From Falciphora oryzae (taxonomy: Eukaryota; Ascomycota; Sordariomycetes; Magnaporthales; Magnaporthaceae): a stretch of 64,000 nt of DNA. Both the position numbers and the translations under genes were made by a program. Shown here piece by piece: positions 43,095 through 54,063 of the stretch (the first letter of the stretch is position 1; each line of letters begins with the position of its first letter). Where the stretch lies: positions 137,083 through 201,082 of the forward strand of contig JNVV01000023.1 of NCBI GenBank assembly GCA_000733355.1, read 5' to 3'. The notes below the pieces were generated by a model. The model ran no database searches and had not been told where the DNA came from. It saw nothing but the letters and a program-made list of their open reading frames with translations.

Positions 43095-45869
43095 CTACAG
43101 GACCGAGATTTCCATCGGCTCCGCCCCTCCTATATGCAGCGCTGGCGGCGCCATGGATCCCGATCCCGCCCCGTTGAGCCCCACCGCGGCGTCGGTCATA
43201 GCGTGTTCGTCCGGTCCGGAGCCGGCTGCGTCGCCACCGGCGCCGTCGAGGGCCTCCTCCTCCATCATCTCAATGATGCCGTCGAGGTTGTCGTCGAGAC
43301 TTTCGGCCTCGGGGCCCAGGCAGATCTTGAGCAGGCGCTTGTACTGCTCGATGTTCTCGCCCGTGCCCACCACGCTGAGCGCGTCCACATACTCGACCTC
43401 GGCCACCTGCTGCTCAGCCAAGAGCTGCCGAAGCTCGTTGGCCAGTCGGAACCGCTCTTCGACCCCGTTGCCAGCGCCGCTGCCGTCACCGCTGCCGCTG
43501 CCGCCGTTCATGGCGCCCTCGGCCGCCTCTGCCGCGGCAACCAGCTCGCGGTCGACGAGCCCCTCGACGGCGATGCGGTTCTGGTGCGACACAAACGACG
43601 TCACCTTGGCCGCGACCGTCGCCACCTCGGCCTTGAGCCGTGACGCCGCGGGTTCGGGCTGCAGCATCGCCTCGATCTCGGCGGCTTGTGCACGCGCGGC
43701 TTCGAGTTCGGCCTGCGCGTTGCTCAGGATCCGTGCCGCCTCGCGTTCCGCCTCGTCCTTCTCGCGCCACTCGTCCTCGTAGCTGCGCGCCAGCTCGTGG
43801 AACTTCTCAAAAACCAGCGGCGTGATTCGGTTCTGCACCGTGAGCGCCGCCTCCGACTTGTACGACACCGCGAGCTTGCTGCCCACGGGTCCATGGTGAG
43901 CGTGGTGGCCAGCGCTGCCGGTGCTCCCCGCTATGCCTGCTGCTCCCTCACCTGTAGTATCGACGCCCAACGCATCTCGGAACGAGACGTGGCGTTGCGA
44001 CTCGGGCGCGAAGGGCGATGATGAGCGTTGCGGAGCCGAACGTGCCTTCTTATTCGCGTTGAGTTCCCTGATCAGGTCTTCAGCACGGATGCCCTCGTTA
44101 TTGGCAACGTCGGTGCTGGCACCGCGGCCAAGCAGGGCGCGGATGCACTTGCTCGCGCCGCGCTGAGCGGCCAAGTGGACGGCTGTGTTGCCGTCTACGT
44201 CCTGCGCATCGAGCAGCTGCTGGACAAAGTCGGGGCCGTGTGTCTCCTGTAGCCTATTAAGTATGTTGTCTAGGTAGTAGCGCGAGCACGACGGGCTCGA
44301 CACGCGGCCGCTCTTCATGATGGCAGCGTGATGGATGACGGTGCAGCCGGCGAGATCGCGCTGATCGACCGTCTCGAAGAGCTCCTTCATGACGGCCGGG
44401 AAGGTCTGTTTCTCGTAGCAGTTTGTGAAGTTGACGGCGCGCATAAGTGGTGTCTCGCCCCGGACGTTCTGGACGTCTAACCTCGCGCCGAAACGCTTGA
44501 GCTGCTTGATGACTTCCACATCGCCCATGGCTGCCGCCCAGTGGATCGCCGTGTGGCGGTCCATGTCGATGGCCCAGTCGGGTTGGAAGTTTGTCGGGGG
44601 ATCAGGACGGATTGCCGGGCGCTCGTTCCTAGAGAGCAAGAAGTAGTCCAGCAGTTCATCGCCGTATACGGAGTGTTGCTGATCCGTCAAGTCCTGCAGC
44701 AACTCCTCTCGCTTCCGCTTGCGGTGGCCTGTCGAGAAGTGCGAGAGATCGTGTCTGTCTTCCTCGGCAAGATACGATGCCGATCCCACCGTCAGGTTGT
44801 CTGGGGTGCCGTCATCCTCCATAAGGACGTCGCCGTTGTCGAATCCATCTTGAGGTGTTGGTGCGGCTGAGTAGGGGACAGGCTGCGAGGATGCTTGACT
44901 TGCTGCGGCAGCGCGCGCGGCTTTGCTGTTGAACTTGGGAACGGCGGGCTTCTTTGGCTGCTTTGGCTTGCTCGCGTGCCTTGGCGCGGGCGGCGGACTT
45001 TCGGCGCCTGGAACATACTCGAAGATGGGCCGTAGTCGGTCGTAGACGTTGTTCCTGTTTGCGAGGGCCTCGCCGGATTCCAGCGGGATCCAGGTTCCTG
45101 GGTGAGCGTTAGCATCGACTGGAATCTCGACGCATCTCAGAGGCGCTAGAGAGGGCGGCGCAAGCAAGCTCTGGCAGACGAACCTTGATACTTTCCGTAT
45201 CCACCCTGGATCTTCTCGTGGGTATCCTTTTGGACCTCTCGCTCGAGGATTCTTGTCCTCGCGGGCTTATCAAAGCCAGCGGCCTTGAGGATGTGTGTCG
45301 CATTGATCCAGTCGTCATGACGACGTCGCATAACATGTTCCTTCAGGTCGGCGCCAAATTGGTATTCGTACACCGGTATCTAGATGTTTGCGACCAAGAA
45401 GTTAGACTCGACTGCCATGTTATCAAGGGGGATTATGCGACGCGCGACGGCGATGGCGACAAGATGGGAACGGTATGGCGACGCAGCAGTTGGCGCATCC
45501 CAGGGCAGGGCAGCTGGCCGGGTAGACTGTCCACAGGCGCTTGCTTGGTCTGACAGGCAGCAAATGTGAATGGATATGTTGAAGGGATAAAGCGCGGACG
45601 GCGGGGAGAAGACGTCATGTATAAGGGGACAAGAAGACAGAGCACAGCGACAACCCCAGCCTGCATTTGGGCCAAGGCTTCGACGACTGAGCGAGGTCGC
45701 AAAGACGAGGTCAAGATGCGTCGGCCATGTCGCATGCTCCTGAGGATTGTAGAACCGGAAACCAAAGAAACACAATTTTTTCAACCCCATCTCAACCTAC
45801 TCCGCTGTACGTGGCGCTGTATATGCCCGGCCCGGTGGGCGTGCTAACAGCAGCCGCTGCCTTGACCAT
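43095..45869 (-). CDS. mbp1: Mbp1-like APSES/ankyrin transcription factor (MBF DNA-binding subunit)
   Basis: Three exons: 45,801-45,869 (23 codons, [20 protein letters not shown]...), 45,184-45,379 and 43,095-45,097; 755 aa. Intron 1 is 421 bases (GTAGGT...TCTAG), intron 2 is 86 bases (GTTCGT...CCCAG). Joining them rebuilds a complete APSES (KilA-N) DNA-binding domain: [72 protein letters not shown]. Ankyrin repeats follow ([51 protein letters not shown]), then a coiled-coil-like C-terminus. In yeasts Mbp1 with Swi6 forms MBF and drives G1/S transcription through ACGCGT boxes; filamentous fungi keep an orthologue. The start exon matters: without it the domain lacks its N-terminal strand. The symbol is by family resemblance; the paralogue Swi6 is less likely because the DNA-binding domain is canonical. 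Confidence 0.9.
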
Positions 45870-47108
45870 GGCGAGGCCTGCCGATGGCCGCAGCCGAAAA
45901 GAATCGGGTCGGTCGGTCGACGACAGGGTGCGCTCGGGGAGGGGGACTCGGTTGGGGTTCAGCGGACTCGTTCTCGGCTATGCGCACGCAGGCAGCAGCG
46001 CGGGTATCACCGATTGAATAGGGACCGAAACGACGGGGACAATGGCGAGGGGTCAGATCGTCGGGGCGGCGGGGGAGAGTGTATGCAGCAGGGCTAGCCA
46101 GTCAGCAGGAGGCCTATTGCATCAGGGAGGCGCTTCGAGTGGTCGGGTGTCGCGGCGGTTGGTGCCTTGGGGGTTGAGGCGATGAGGTTATTCGCAGCCG
46201 GCAGAATGTCGGCCAGACAAGATTGCCACGATTTTTCGCCCAAATTGGCCCAAGTGGCTTGTGACCGCCTTTGGTGGTTTAATTGCCTGACAACGGAAGC
46301 GAGAGCCACGACGGGGGGGGTGTCGGAAAGACGCGAAAATGCGTGACGGGAAACGCGAAAAGGAGGTGCGAGCAACGCGAATCAATTAGAGGCGCAGCGC
46401 CTGAGGCAGCGAGCCCTCGCTCCTTGGCCCTGTTGTGGAATGGGTGGTGTGGGGAAATCCGCCCACGCACAGGCATGCCCGTCATGGATGGCCTGGCAGG
46501 AGGCCAGAAGGGGAATACGGCCAGGGTGTCACGTGGAGATTCAGTCCCAAGAAAAGTCTGCAGTTTGCCCACAATGCAGTGTGAACGCGAGTGCAGACTT
46601 TTATTGGGAACCGTGGGACCATGACTGTGGTGATCTGTGGTACAGCTGGTCTCCTGTTCCTGGGTCTGCAGGATCTACGGATCGGTTGGTGGTTGAGCCA
46701 AGGTTCCAGGCTCCTCACTGATGGCTGTCTCTGCCTGCTTGAGTTGGATCTTCTCACTTTCGATGGCAAAACATAGGTGGTTTATTAGATAGCAAGCCAC
46801 ACCCATTTGCCAAATTCTTCCCTTGCTCCAAACCAAGATGACGTAAGACATCGTGCTCCCTCAGCTGGGGCTACCCCGCCACGCCGCATACCTTCACCCC
46901 CACCATGGCTCCCCGTATCGCGCTTTGAGCCGTCAGGAGTCATGGTGACGGGGGGAAGACCGGTCGACTTGCGACGGCTCTGGTCGCCCAAGCTTGGCTT
47001 AAAGTTGAGGCTGATCCGGGAGAGGACACCATCCTGCCTGCTGTGTGCCACTTACACCAACACGCCGAGAACCCAGGAGCCAACAAGGAGCAAAAGACCA
47101 CCACAAAG
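45870..47108. promoter_or_regulatory. Divergent intergenic promoter, mbp1 and aldo-keto reductase
   Basis: The 1.24 kb between the two start codons must hold both promoters. GC-rich near the mbp1 start, with no convincing TATA box. No additional gene is visible. Confidence 0.45.
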
Positions 47109-48241
47109 ATGTCGCCGCTCATCGCGCAGAACCCCAACAACAGGGTCATCCTGGGCCTGATGACCTTTGGCCCCGACGAGGAGACGGGCGCGCGCATCAC
47201 CGATGTGGCCGAGTTCGGCAAGGTCCTCGACATCTTCCAGGGCCGCGGCTACATGGAGGTCGACACGGCCCGCATGTACGTCGGCGGCAAGCAGGAGGCT
47301 TTCACGCGCGAGGTCGGCTGGCAGAAGCGCGGCCTCACCCTCGCCACCAAGGTGCAATATCCCAAAGAGCACGGCGACAACGCGGCCGACAAGGTGGTTG
47401 CCTCGGTCGAGACGAGTCTGAAGGATCTGGGGGCCGACAAGGTCGACGTGAGTTTCATGTTCTATCCTCTCCTTGCGTCTTGTCTCGCCAGTTGGGAAAC
47501 CACTGACGCCTTCACCAGCTCCTCTACCTGCACGCCGCCGACCGCAGCATCCCCTTTGCCGAGACACTCTCGGCCATCGACCAGCTGCACAAGGCCGGCA
47601 AGTTTGTCAACTTCGGTATCTCCAACTTCACCGCCTTCGAGGTGACCGAGATCGTTATGACGTGCAAGCACAACGGCTGGGTGCGCCCGACCGTGTACCA
47701 GGCCATGTACAACGCCATCACGCGCTCCATCGAGGCCGAGCTGCTGCCCGCCTGCCGCCGCTACGGCCTCGACGTCGTCATCTACAACCCGCTCGCCGGC
47801 GGGCTCTTCAGCGGCAAGGTCAAATCCAAGGATATGGTCCCCGCCGAGGGACGGTTCAGCGACTCGTCGACCAACCTCGGCAAGATGTACCGTAACCGCT
47901 ACTTCAAGGACTCCACCTTCCGCGCTCTCAAAACCGTCGAGGAGGCCGTCGGACGCCACCCGGGCCTGACCATGATCGAGACGGCGCTGCGCTGGACCGT
48001 CCACCACTCGGCCCTGAGGCCCGCGTCCAGGGGCGGCAACGACGGCGTCATCATCGGCGTCTCGAGCGCCGCGCAGCTCGAGGACAACCTCAACAACCTC
48101 GAGAAGGGGCCCCTGCCAGAGGACGTGGTCAAGGCGCTCGACGAGGCCTGGGCCATCAACAAGGGCGAAACGGCCAACTACTTCCACGGCGAGCTGGAGT
48201 ACAAGTACGACACGAGGGAAGCGCTGTTCGGCAAGAAGTAA
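47109..48241 (+). CDS. Aldo-keto reductase, AKR7 (aflatoxin-aldehyde reductase) type
   Basis: Exons 47,109-47,447 and 47,519-48,241 joined over a 71-base intron (GTGAGT...ACCAG), 353 aa. The TIM-barrel start is RVILGLMTFGP. The catalytic tetrad is complete: Asp52 and Tyr57 in YMEVDTARMY, Lys81 in LATKVQYP, and His118 in LLYLHAADRS, rebuilt exactly by the splice. Further family motifs are FVNFGISNF, PTVYQAMYN, VVIYNPLAGGLFSGK and the NADPH-binding VIIGVSSAAQLEDN near the C-terminus. The closest characterised relatives reduce dialdehydes and other reactive carbonyls with NADPH in the cytosol. No secretion or organelle signal is present. The gene ends 158 bases before the stop of a convergent neighbour. 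A detoxification role is inferred; no metabolite cluster genes are nearby. Confidence 0.92.
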
Positions 48242-48399
48242 ATGTGTCGTGTCGTCTGTCATTAATGCTATATCGAAAGGAGGGACATGTAAACGAACAG
48301 TGTAGAAAATAAGACTGCGTTGTATAAGCGGTAGTTACGCACCATTTCCAAGCGAACTCCTTGCCCAATCGTGCATGAACCAAAACGATCAACGTTATC

Positions 48400-49666
48400 T
48401 TACACGGTGAGCAGTCCCACGAGCAAAGCAGCCCCTACCCCCAGCACCGTGTCACGCCCCATCCGTGTCCCAGCAGACAGGCCGTTGATGCAAGCCGGGC
48501 TAGCGGCGTTAGGAACGCCCTGCTGCGCCGGAGCCGGGCCCAGCCCTGCTCCTTGCACCGGTGGCGGGGGCGGCGGTCCCAACCCAGCTCCCGGCGGAGG
48601 CGGCGGCGGCGGCGGCATCCCCAGCCCAGCCCCCGGCGGCCGCGGCGGCGGAGGAGGTGGCATGGGCCCAACCCCAACGCCGACGCCGACATTGACGCCG
48701 ACCTGCAGCTCGGCGCACTTTTGGCGCAGCGTGGCGCAGGCGTCCTGGACCTGGCGCTGGTCAACGCCCGCGGCCGCGGCGGATCCGGCCGAGGCGGTCA
48801 GGGTGGCGCACTCGCGGCCCAGGGCGCCGCACACGCCGCGCACGCCCTCGCGCGCGCTGCTGCCGTCGCCCATGGCCGCCTGGCTGACGATCTGCTGGAT
48901 CGACCGGACCAGCTCCGTGACGGCCAGCGCGTCGAGGGGCGGGTCGTTGTTGTCGGTGCGGCGGCGCAGCTCCTGCATGGACCTGTGCTCCTGCGTAGGA
49001 TTGTGTGCTGCGGGAGGAGCTGGCGGTGGTGGCGGAGGGGGCCGCCGCCGCCCCAGCAGCGCGTACTCGCCCGCCACGGACCCGGGCCGGACGACCCAGG
49101 CGCCCGTGCGGGTCGGGTCCACAGTCCACCACCCTGCGGCGGAGGTTGCGGCGCGCTTGCCGACGTGGACGCCGCCGCAGCCCTCGGCGTCCAGCCAGGC
49201 GCGGCCGGCGGGGCCCAGGGGCAGCTCAAGCCGCGCGTAGGCCAGGTCCGCGGCCGTGTCGTTGAGGCCGACGAGGTAGGCGTGGTTCGCGAGCGGGACG
49301 AAGGCGTCGGGCCCGTAGCCCGCCACGTCGTACGTCGTCGAGGCTGGGTTCTGCAGCTCCCGCCGCCGGACGGTGATGGTCCGCGGGGTCGGCGAGAGGA
49401 CGTGCAGGTTTAGACCGTCGGCAAACGTGAGCCTCTTGCCTTGTATCTGAAAAAGGATGGCACGTCGTTAGCGTTTGGAAAGTCCAGATCCAGAATGCGC
49501 CCATCCAGCCGAGGCCTGTTTGGGAGCGGATTCCTACCCCTCCAGGTATTTCAGCCACGGCCCCGAACTCTATCCTGTTTTGAGGTTCCTGGGCCGCGAG
49601 CGATCCATATAGCAGGCCGGCCCAGACGCACGGGGCCAGCCTCAGCAGAGATGCCGGCGGTATCAT
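48400..49666 (-). CDS. Secreted, probably GPI-anchored proline-rich protein
   Basis: Exons 49,538-49,666 and 48,400-49,446, intron of 91 bases (GTAGGA...TTCAG), 391 aa. Signal peptide at residues 1-25 (APCVWAGLLYGSLAA). A beta-rich N-domain (RLTFADGLNLHVLSPTPRTI, YDVAGYGPDAFVPLANHAYL) and a Trp-rich segment (GWWTVDPTRTGAWVV) follow, then a first poly-Pro run, a helical Cys-containing region (GVCGALGRECATL; VQDACATLRQKCAEL) and a long PPPG-rich stretch of three to four imperfect repeats (PPPPPPPGAGLG). The C-terminus is a hydrophobic tail (VLGVGAALLVGLLTV) behind small residues (NGLSAG), as in GPI-anchored wall proteins. I know no enzyme with this layout; a cell-wall structural or adhesion role is inferred. 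Confidence 0.72.
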
Positions 49667-52007
49667 AATCGTTGCGACCTCGGCATGAGTCGACTGGGCT
49701 CGGGATTAAGGTCAAGCCTGAGAGGTACACAACCTGTGAAGCCAGTCGCTAGATTGGCGACGGGGGAATGTGGTTGGGAATTTGCGTGATTTCCGCGGAG
49801 AAACAGCCTAGTACGTTTTTTTCTCCACGGCGAGGCGGCGGTAGAGAAGGCGAATAAAAAAAAAAAAAAAGAAGGCCAACTTTATATGCCTGGTCCGCTT
49901 GGATGTCCTCGGATGGCGAAAGGGTCGGTATCGTGTGCATGCAGTCCTGCTGTCAGATGCACCAAAAGAGATCAATGCAAAATATGCAGGCGAACCTCCT
50001 ATCTGTAGCATGCGACACGACCTCGGCAGCTGCCAGAGCGTAACTCGTCCGATGGCCCGCATGCAGAGAAAACAGTCAAGTTCTGGGAAGAGGCGGGCAG
50101 CAAACCCACGAATTGAGTGGAAGAGGGAGAATCGAGGGGAGAGGAAAGGTTTGCCTCGAGATCACGGTCCGCCCCGTGGCGACGGGCATATCCCGGCGCG
50201 ATGAACCGTGAGCGCATGCCCGTCGCCATCATCCTTGCCTGGGAGTCCTCCATTAGGTGTAGCAGCCACGCGGCAGGCGGCACACCACTTTACAGACGTG
50301 GAGACATAAGTATTGTGTTAAAAAGGCGTTATCGCCCCGTCGATGCAAGGCCACCATGGCTTCATGGTAGCTCTGTACGTCGGGTAGTTCCAATAGCTGG
50401 CAGCAACAGGATGCCCATAACCTTTTGCTGCCGCAGCTCCGGCAGAGCAGATCAGCTGATGGGCGACTTGGAAACCCGGATCGCTTGACACCCTGGGAGC
50501 CCAAGATGGAGCAGTGCATGTTTCGTCGGGCGTGCGGCAGATCCACTTCGGTCTCCTCCCGCGCTCTCCCAGGACGGACCATGGCCGGGACGGATGGCAA
50601 GGGGGGCGAGAGGGCCAAGGCAGATTTAAACAGGCCGGATTGTCGGACGCAATAGGGCTGGACGCCATGATAGGGTGGGTGGCACAAAGTTTAAAGCGTG
50701 CAGAAAAAGGGACGTGAACAGACGAAGACAAATAAAGACTTGTCGCATGCGGACCTAGCAGCCAAACCTGCATGTCACGTCCTGCGATCCTGTTTGTGCC
50801 GATGCGCCAAGATGGGCGAGCGTGGGAGTCCACCAACTCGGGCTGCCAGCCCAAGGGACCCAGGCCTTCGAAACACGGGCATGCGATGGCGAAGCCGGCC
50901 CGGGGTTGCAGTGGACGGGCGGGGGCGGGGGCGGATAGCCCGCACGCTGAGATCGGCGTCCTGGGTCGCCAGGCCGGGGTTGGGAGATGGAATCGATCGG
51001 GAGAGAGCGCCGAGCAAAGTAACGGATATTTATCTATGCCTTGTAATGATGCTTGACCTGGCTGACATTGAACTGATGACGCCAGCTCGATCGGTCCCGA
51101 AGCACAAAAAAACGCAAGCTCGGTCCCGGGCACCAAACACCAATTGCCTACCCGTCTTACCCTTTCTGGGATCCTCTCGAGCTGGTCCCTGGAAGATGCA
51201 GCTTACGATTACAGGATGACGGGTCGCAGCTGGCCTGCGTGCCCATTGGCGGCCTTGTCTAGAAGCCCCCTCCGGGCCGTTCGGGATGGTCTTTCAACCA
51301 GCATGGGCTGATCGGAGTTAGCAGGACTCCCTATCTAGAATCCCTCACGGAGGATGAGCTGAGAGCGAGGGACGGGCTGTTGGATGTCGGCATTCTGCAA
51401 ACCCCGTGGGGCCGACAGTGGCCAGCACATAAAAACGACTTGCTTTGCTTTTGATGCCAGCCATGTTTTATTGATGTGCTGTCTCGAAGCCACATGCCAA
51501 CGCCGTTCCAAGACAGCCACCGAGCACCAACCATTCGGCCGACCATCCAGCTCCAGCCATCGCACAAGATTGGAACCGAACAAATAAAGAAGCGGCCAGA
51601 AGCTGCCCAGCCCAGCCAGCCCAGCCGTCGGGACTTCCCCAAAAGCGACCTCCGACCACCCCCGCGCAGGACGTCACTCTCAGATATCCGCACCGCACCG
51701 CGCGAGACTAAATCTACAAACCACCGGCACCCCGCCGCCCGTGTCTGGCTCGTGTTTGCCCTATTAGCCTGCAGGCCCATTGGATCTACCGATAGGCCGC
51801 CCCTTTGTCGACCTGCAGAGAGGGAAGCACACCCACACACGCACATACATACGCCGGATTCCCGAGCCCTGCATCACATCGTTGCCCGCGCACAATCCCT
51901 CTCGCCGAACCACGGGCAACGATATTTAGTGTCCCCCGAGCCCGCACTACGCCACCGTCCACCTCCGCCCTCCCCTTCTTCCCCTTTTCTCTTCTTTCTC
52001 CTTCAGC
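49667..52007. other. 2.3 kb divergent intergenic region, no gene seen
   Basis: Lies between the starts of the GPI-protein gene and the reductase gene. It contains an A run at 49,856-49,870. The last 200 bases before 52,008 are C/T-rich, as in fungal leaders. Confidence 0.4.
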
Positions 52008-53070
52008 ATGTTCCAAACCACAGCCCGCCAGGCCGCCCGGACAGCAACAGCAACAGCAGCAACAGCAGCACAACACCCAAAACCCGTCATGAGCACAAAC
52101 CTGGCCATCGCCGCGGCCGCCGTGGTCGCCGCCGGCGCATACGGCATCTACCTCCGGAGCCAGCCGCCCGTCAAGGCCGACGACGGCTCCGCAAAGTTCT
52201 TTGGCGGCTTCCCCCCGCTCAAGTCGCTCAGGCTGCAGAGCGCCGAGATGGTCAACCACAACACCAAGAAGCTGCGCTTCGAGTTCCCGGACAAGGACGC
52301 CGTCAGCGGCCTGAGCCTGACCTCGGCGACTCTCACCGTCTCCTTCCCCAACGGCTCGTGGGTGCCCGTGCCGAGGCCCTACACACCTGTCAGCGACCTG
52401 AGTAGGTTTCATCTTTTTTCCTTTTGATCCTATCGTCATTGCATCCGCATGCATTGCGCCGCATGACTAAACAACCGTATATAAAATCCGCACACACACA
52501 GACCAAAAAGGCTACGTCGAGTACCTGATCAAGCACTACCCGGGCGGCAAGGGCAGCACGGCCATGCACGAGCTCAAGCCGGGCGAGCACGTCTACTTCA
52601 TGCCGATCCCGGGCTACAAGTGGGCGCGCAACAAGCACTCGCACGTCGCCATGGTGGCCGGCGGCGCCGGCATCACGCCCATGTACCAGCTCGCCCGCCA
52701 CGTGCTCGCCGACCCGCAAGACACCACCCGCCTGACCCTCGTCTGGGGCGTCAACGAGGACCGCGACCTGTTCCTGGCCGACGAGTTCGACAAGCTGGCT
52801 GCCGAGCATCCGGGCAGGTTCAAGGCCGTGTACGTCGTCAGCAAGCCCAAGGAGGCCGGCGGGAAGCACGCTACGGGGTACGTCACGCGGGACCTGCTGC
52901 GCGAGGCCGGCGTCGTGCCGCCGCCCAAGGGGGAGAAGGCCGCCGCCGGGGAGGACACCAAGGTTCTGGTCTGCGGGCCGCCGGCCATGGAGAAGGCGCT
53001 GACCAAGGGCGCGGACGGCGGCGTGCTCGGGGCGCTGGGCTTCGCCAAGGGACAGATATATCGGTTCTAG
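52008..53070 (+). CDS. mcr1: Mitochondrial NADH-cytochrome b5 reductase
   Basis: Exons 52,008-52,401 and 52,502-53,070; the 100-base intron has a GTAGGT donor and an acceptor at the end of an AC run; 320 aa. The N-terminus is Ala/Thr/Arg-rich (MFQTTARQAARTATA), a mitochondrial presequence, followed by one TM helix (LAIAAAAVVAAGAYGIYL). The catalytic part has the FAD motif RPYTPVSD (residues 123-130), the flavin-phosphate/proline region VEYLIKHYPGGKGSTAMH, the NADH-binding GGAGITPMYQLARHV and VWGVNEDRDLF, and the C-terminal VCGPPAMEKAL. The enzyme passes electrons from NADH through FAD to cytochrome b5, serving sterol and fatty-acid metabolism and D-erythroascorbate recycling. The yeast homologue Mcr1 occupies outer membrane and intermembrane space; the same location is expected. 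All motifs are intact. Confidence 0.94.
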
Positions 53071-54063
53071 ACTGCCGGGGTGGAGAGGAGGAGAAGAGGG
53101 CTGGGGAGAGGCTCACGGGCTGTGGGGATGGAAGGGCTCTGTGGGCAACGATGCACGGCACGTCCAGTCTCATCGTGTTCACGGGCATTGTTTCCAGGGG
53201 TTCAATCTCCAATCTCGACGATGAGTTATTGTTCTAGACTAGATAATGAGGCATCGCCTCGCACATCTCTTGGAAAGCCAGAATATCGAACAAGGTCCAG
53301 GGTGGCAAAGGAGTCGTGGTATTTTTCTCCATGTATTAATGTCAACTACCAATAGATTAACAGGTACCTACGCTCAAAGCACAGAAACCATCGACGTTGA
53401 TACGTGAACCCCAACGTTGGCGTGTCGCGAGTCGGTGCTTCCCAAAAATATCCTGCCAAGCCGTCGTGCTTGGCATCCACCCCCACACTGTTCCAACTTT
53501 GTGGGTTGCGGCTGCCATTTCCGCATGCCATTTTAGGCCTGACCCGCCACCTGACGCATGATGGAGCGCAGGGAAGAGCCCACGAGCCCCTCCGCCGTTG
53601 TCAAAACGGGCAGCATCTCTTTGATCCGAGGCCAAAGCGTCGTTCGTTGCTCTGGTTCCGTGTCCTGGGTCCCTGGTGATCCCATGGCAGCCATGGCCGT
53701 GGAAAGCCGTCAATCGAAAAGCCAGCCCCATCAAAGGGGCCAAGTTCACAGAGGCCAGAGACTTTCGGCAGGTTGCATCCTGGTGGTGGTTGAGTCTAGG
53801 GCTAGGAAACATCGTAGTCCAGGATCAGGAATAGAAACCGCCGTTCTCTGGGGTCCAGAATAGGAAACCGGGAAGGGCCCTTCACGGCCGTGGCAGGAAG
53901 TTCACCCGATATAAACATGGCAGTCACGGACGCCAACAACTCTTCCCTTCCCCTCTCTTCCCACCACCATCCCCCTCCCACCCTTTTCCTTTTGTCACTT
54001 TTCCTTTTGTCTCATTTTCTTTTGTCATTTTCTTTTCTTTTGCAACCGACACGTCCACCCACC
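53071..54063. other. Intergenic; promoter and leader of the repeat precursor
   Basis: The last 120 bases are a C/T-rich leader with TTTTCCTTTTGTC repeats (53,980-54,045). A frame stays open from 53,890, but the region before 54,064 looks untranslated. Confidence 0.45.

Noticed and set aside
48553..49413. 286-codon open frame, plus strand
   Set aside because: Antisense of the GPI-protein gene; Arg/Gly/Val-rich with no start context.
51476..52405. 309-codon open frame, plus strand, entering the reductase gene
   Set aside because: It is out of phase with the reductase and becomes Arg/His/Gln-rich once inside it; the upstream half is leader DNA.
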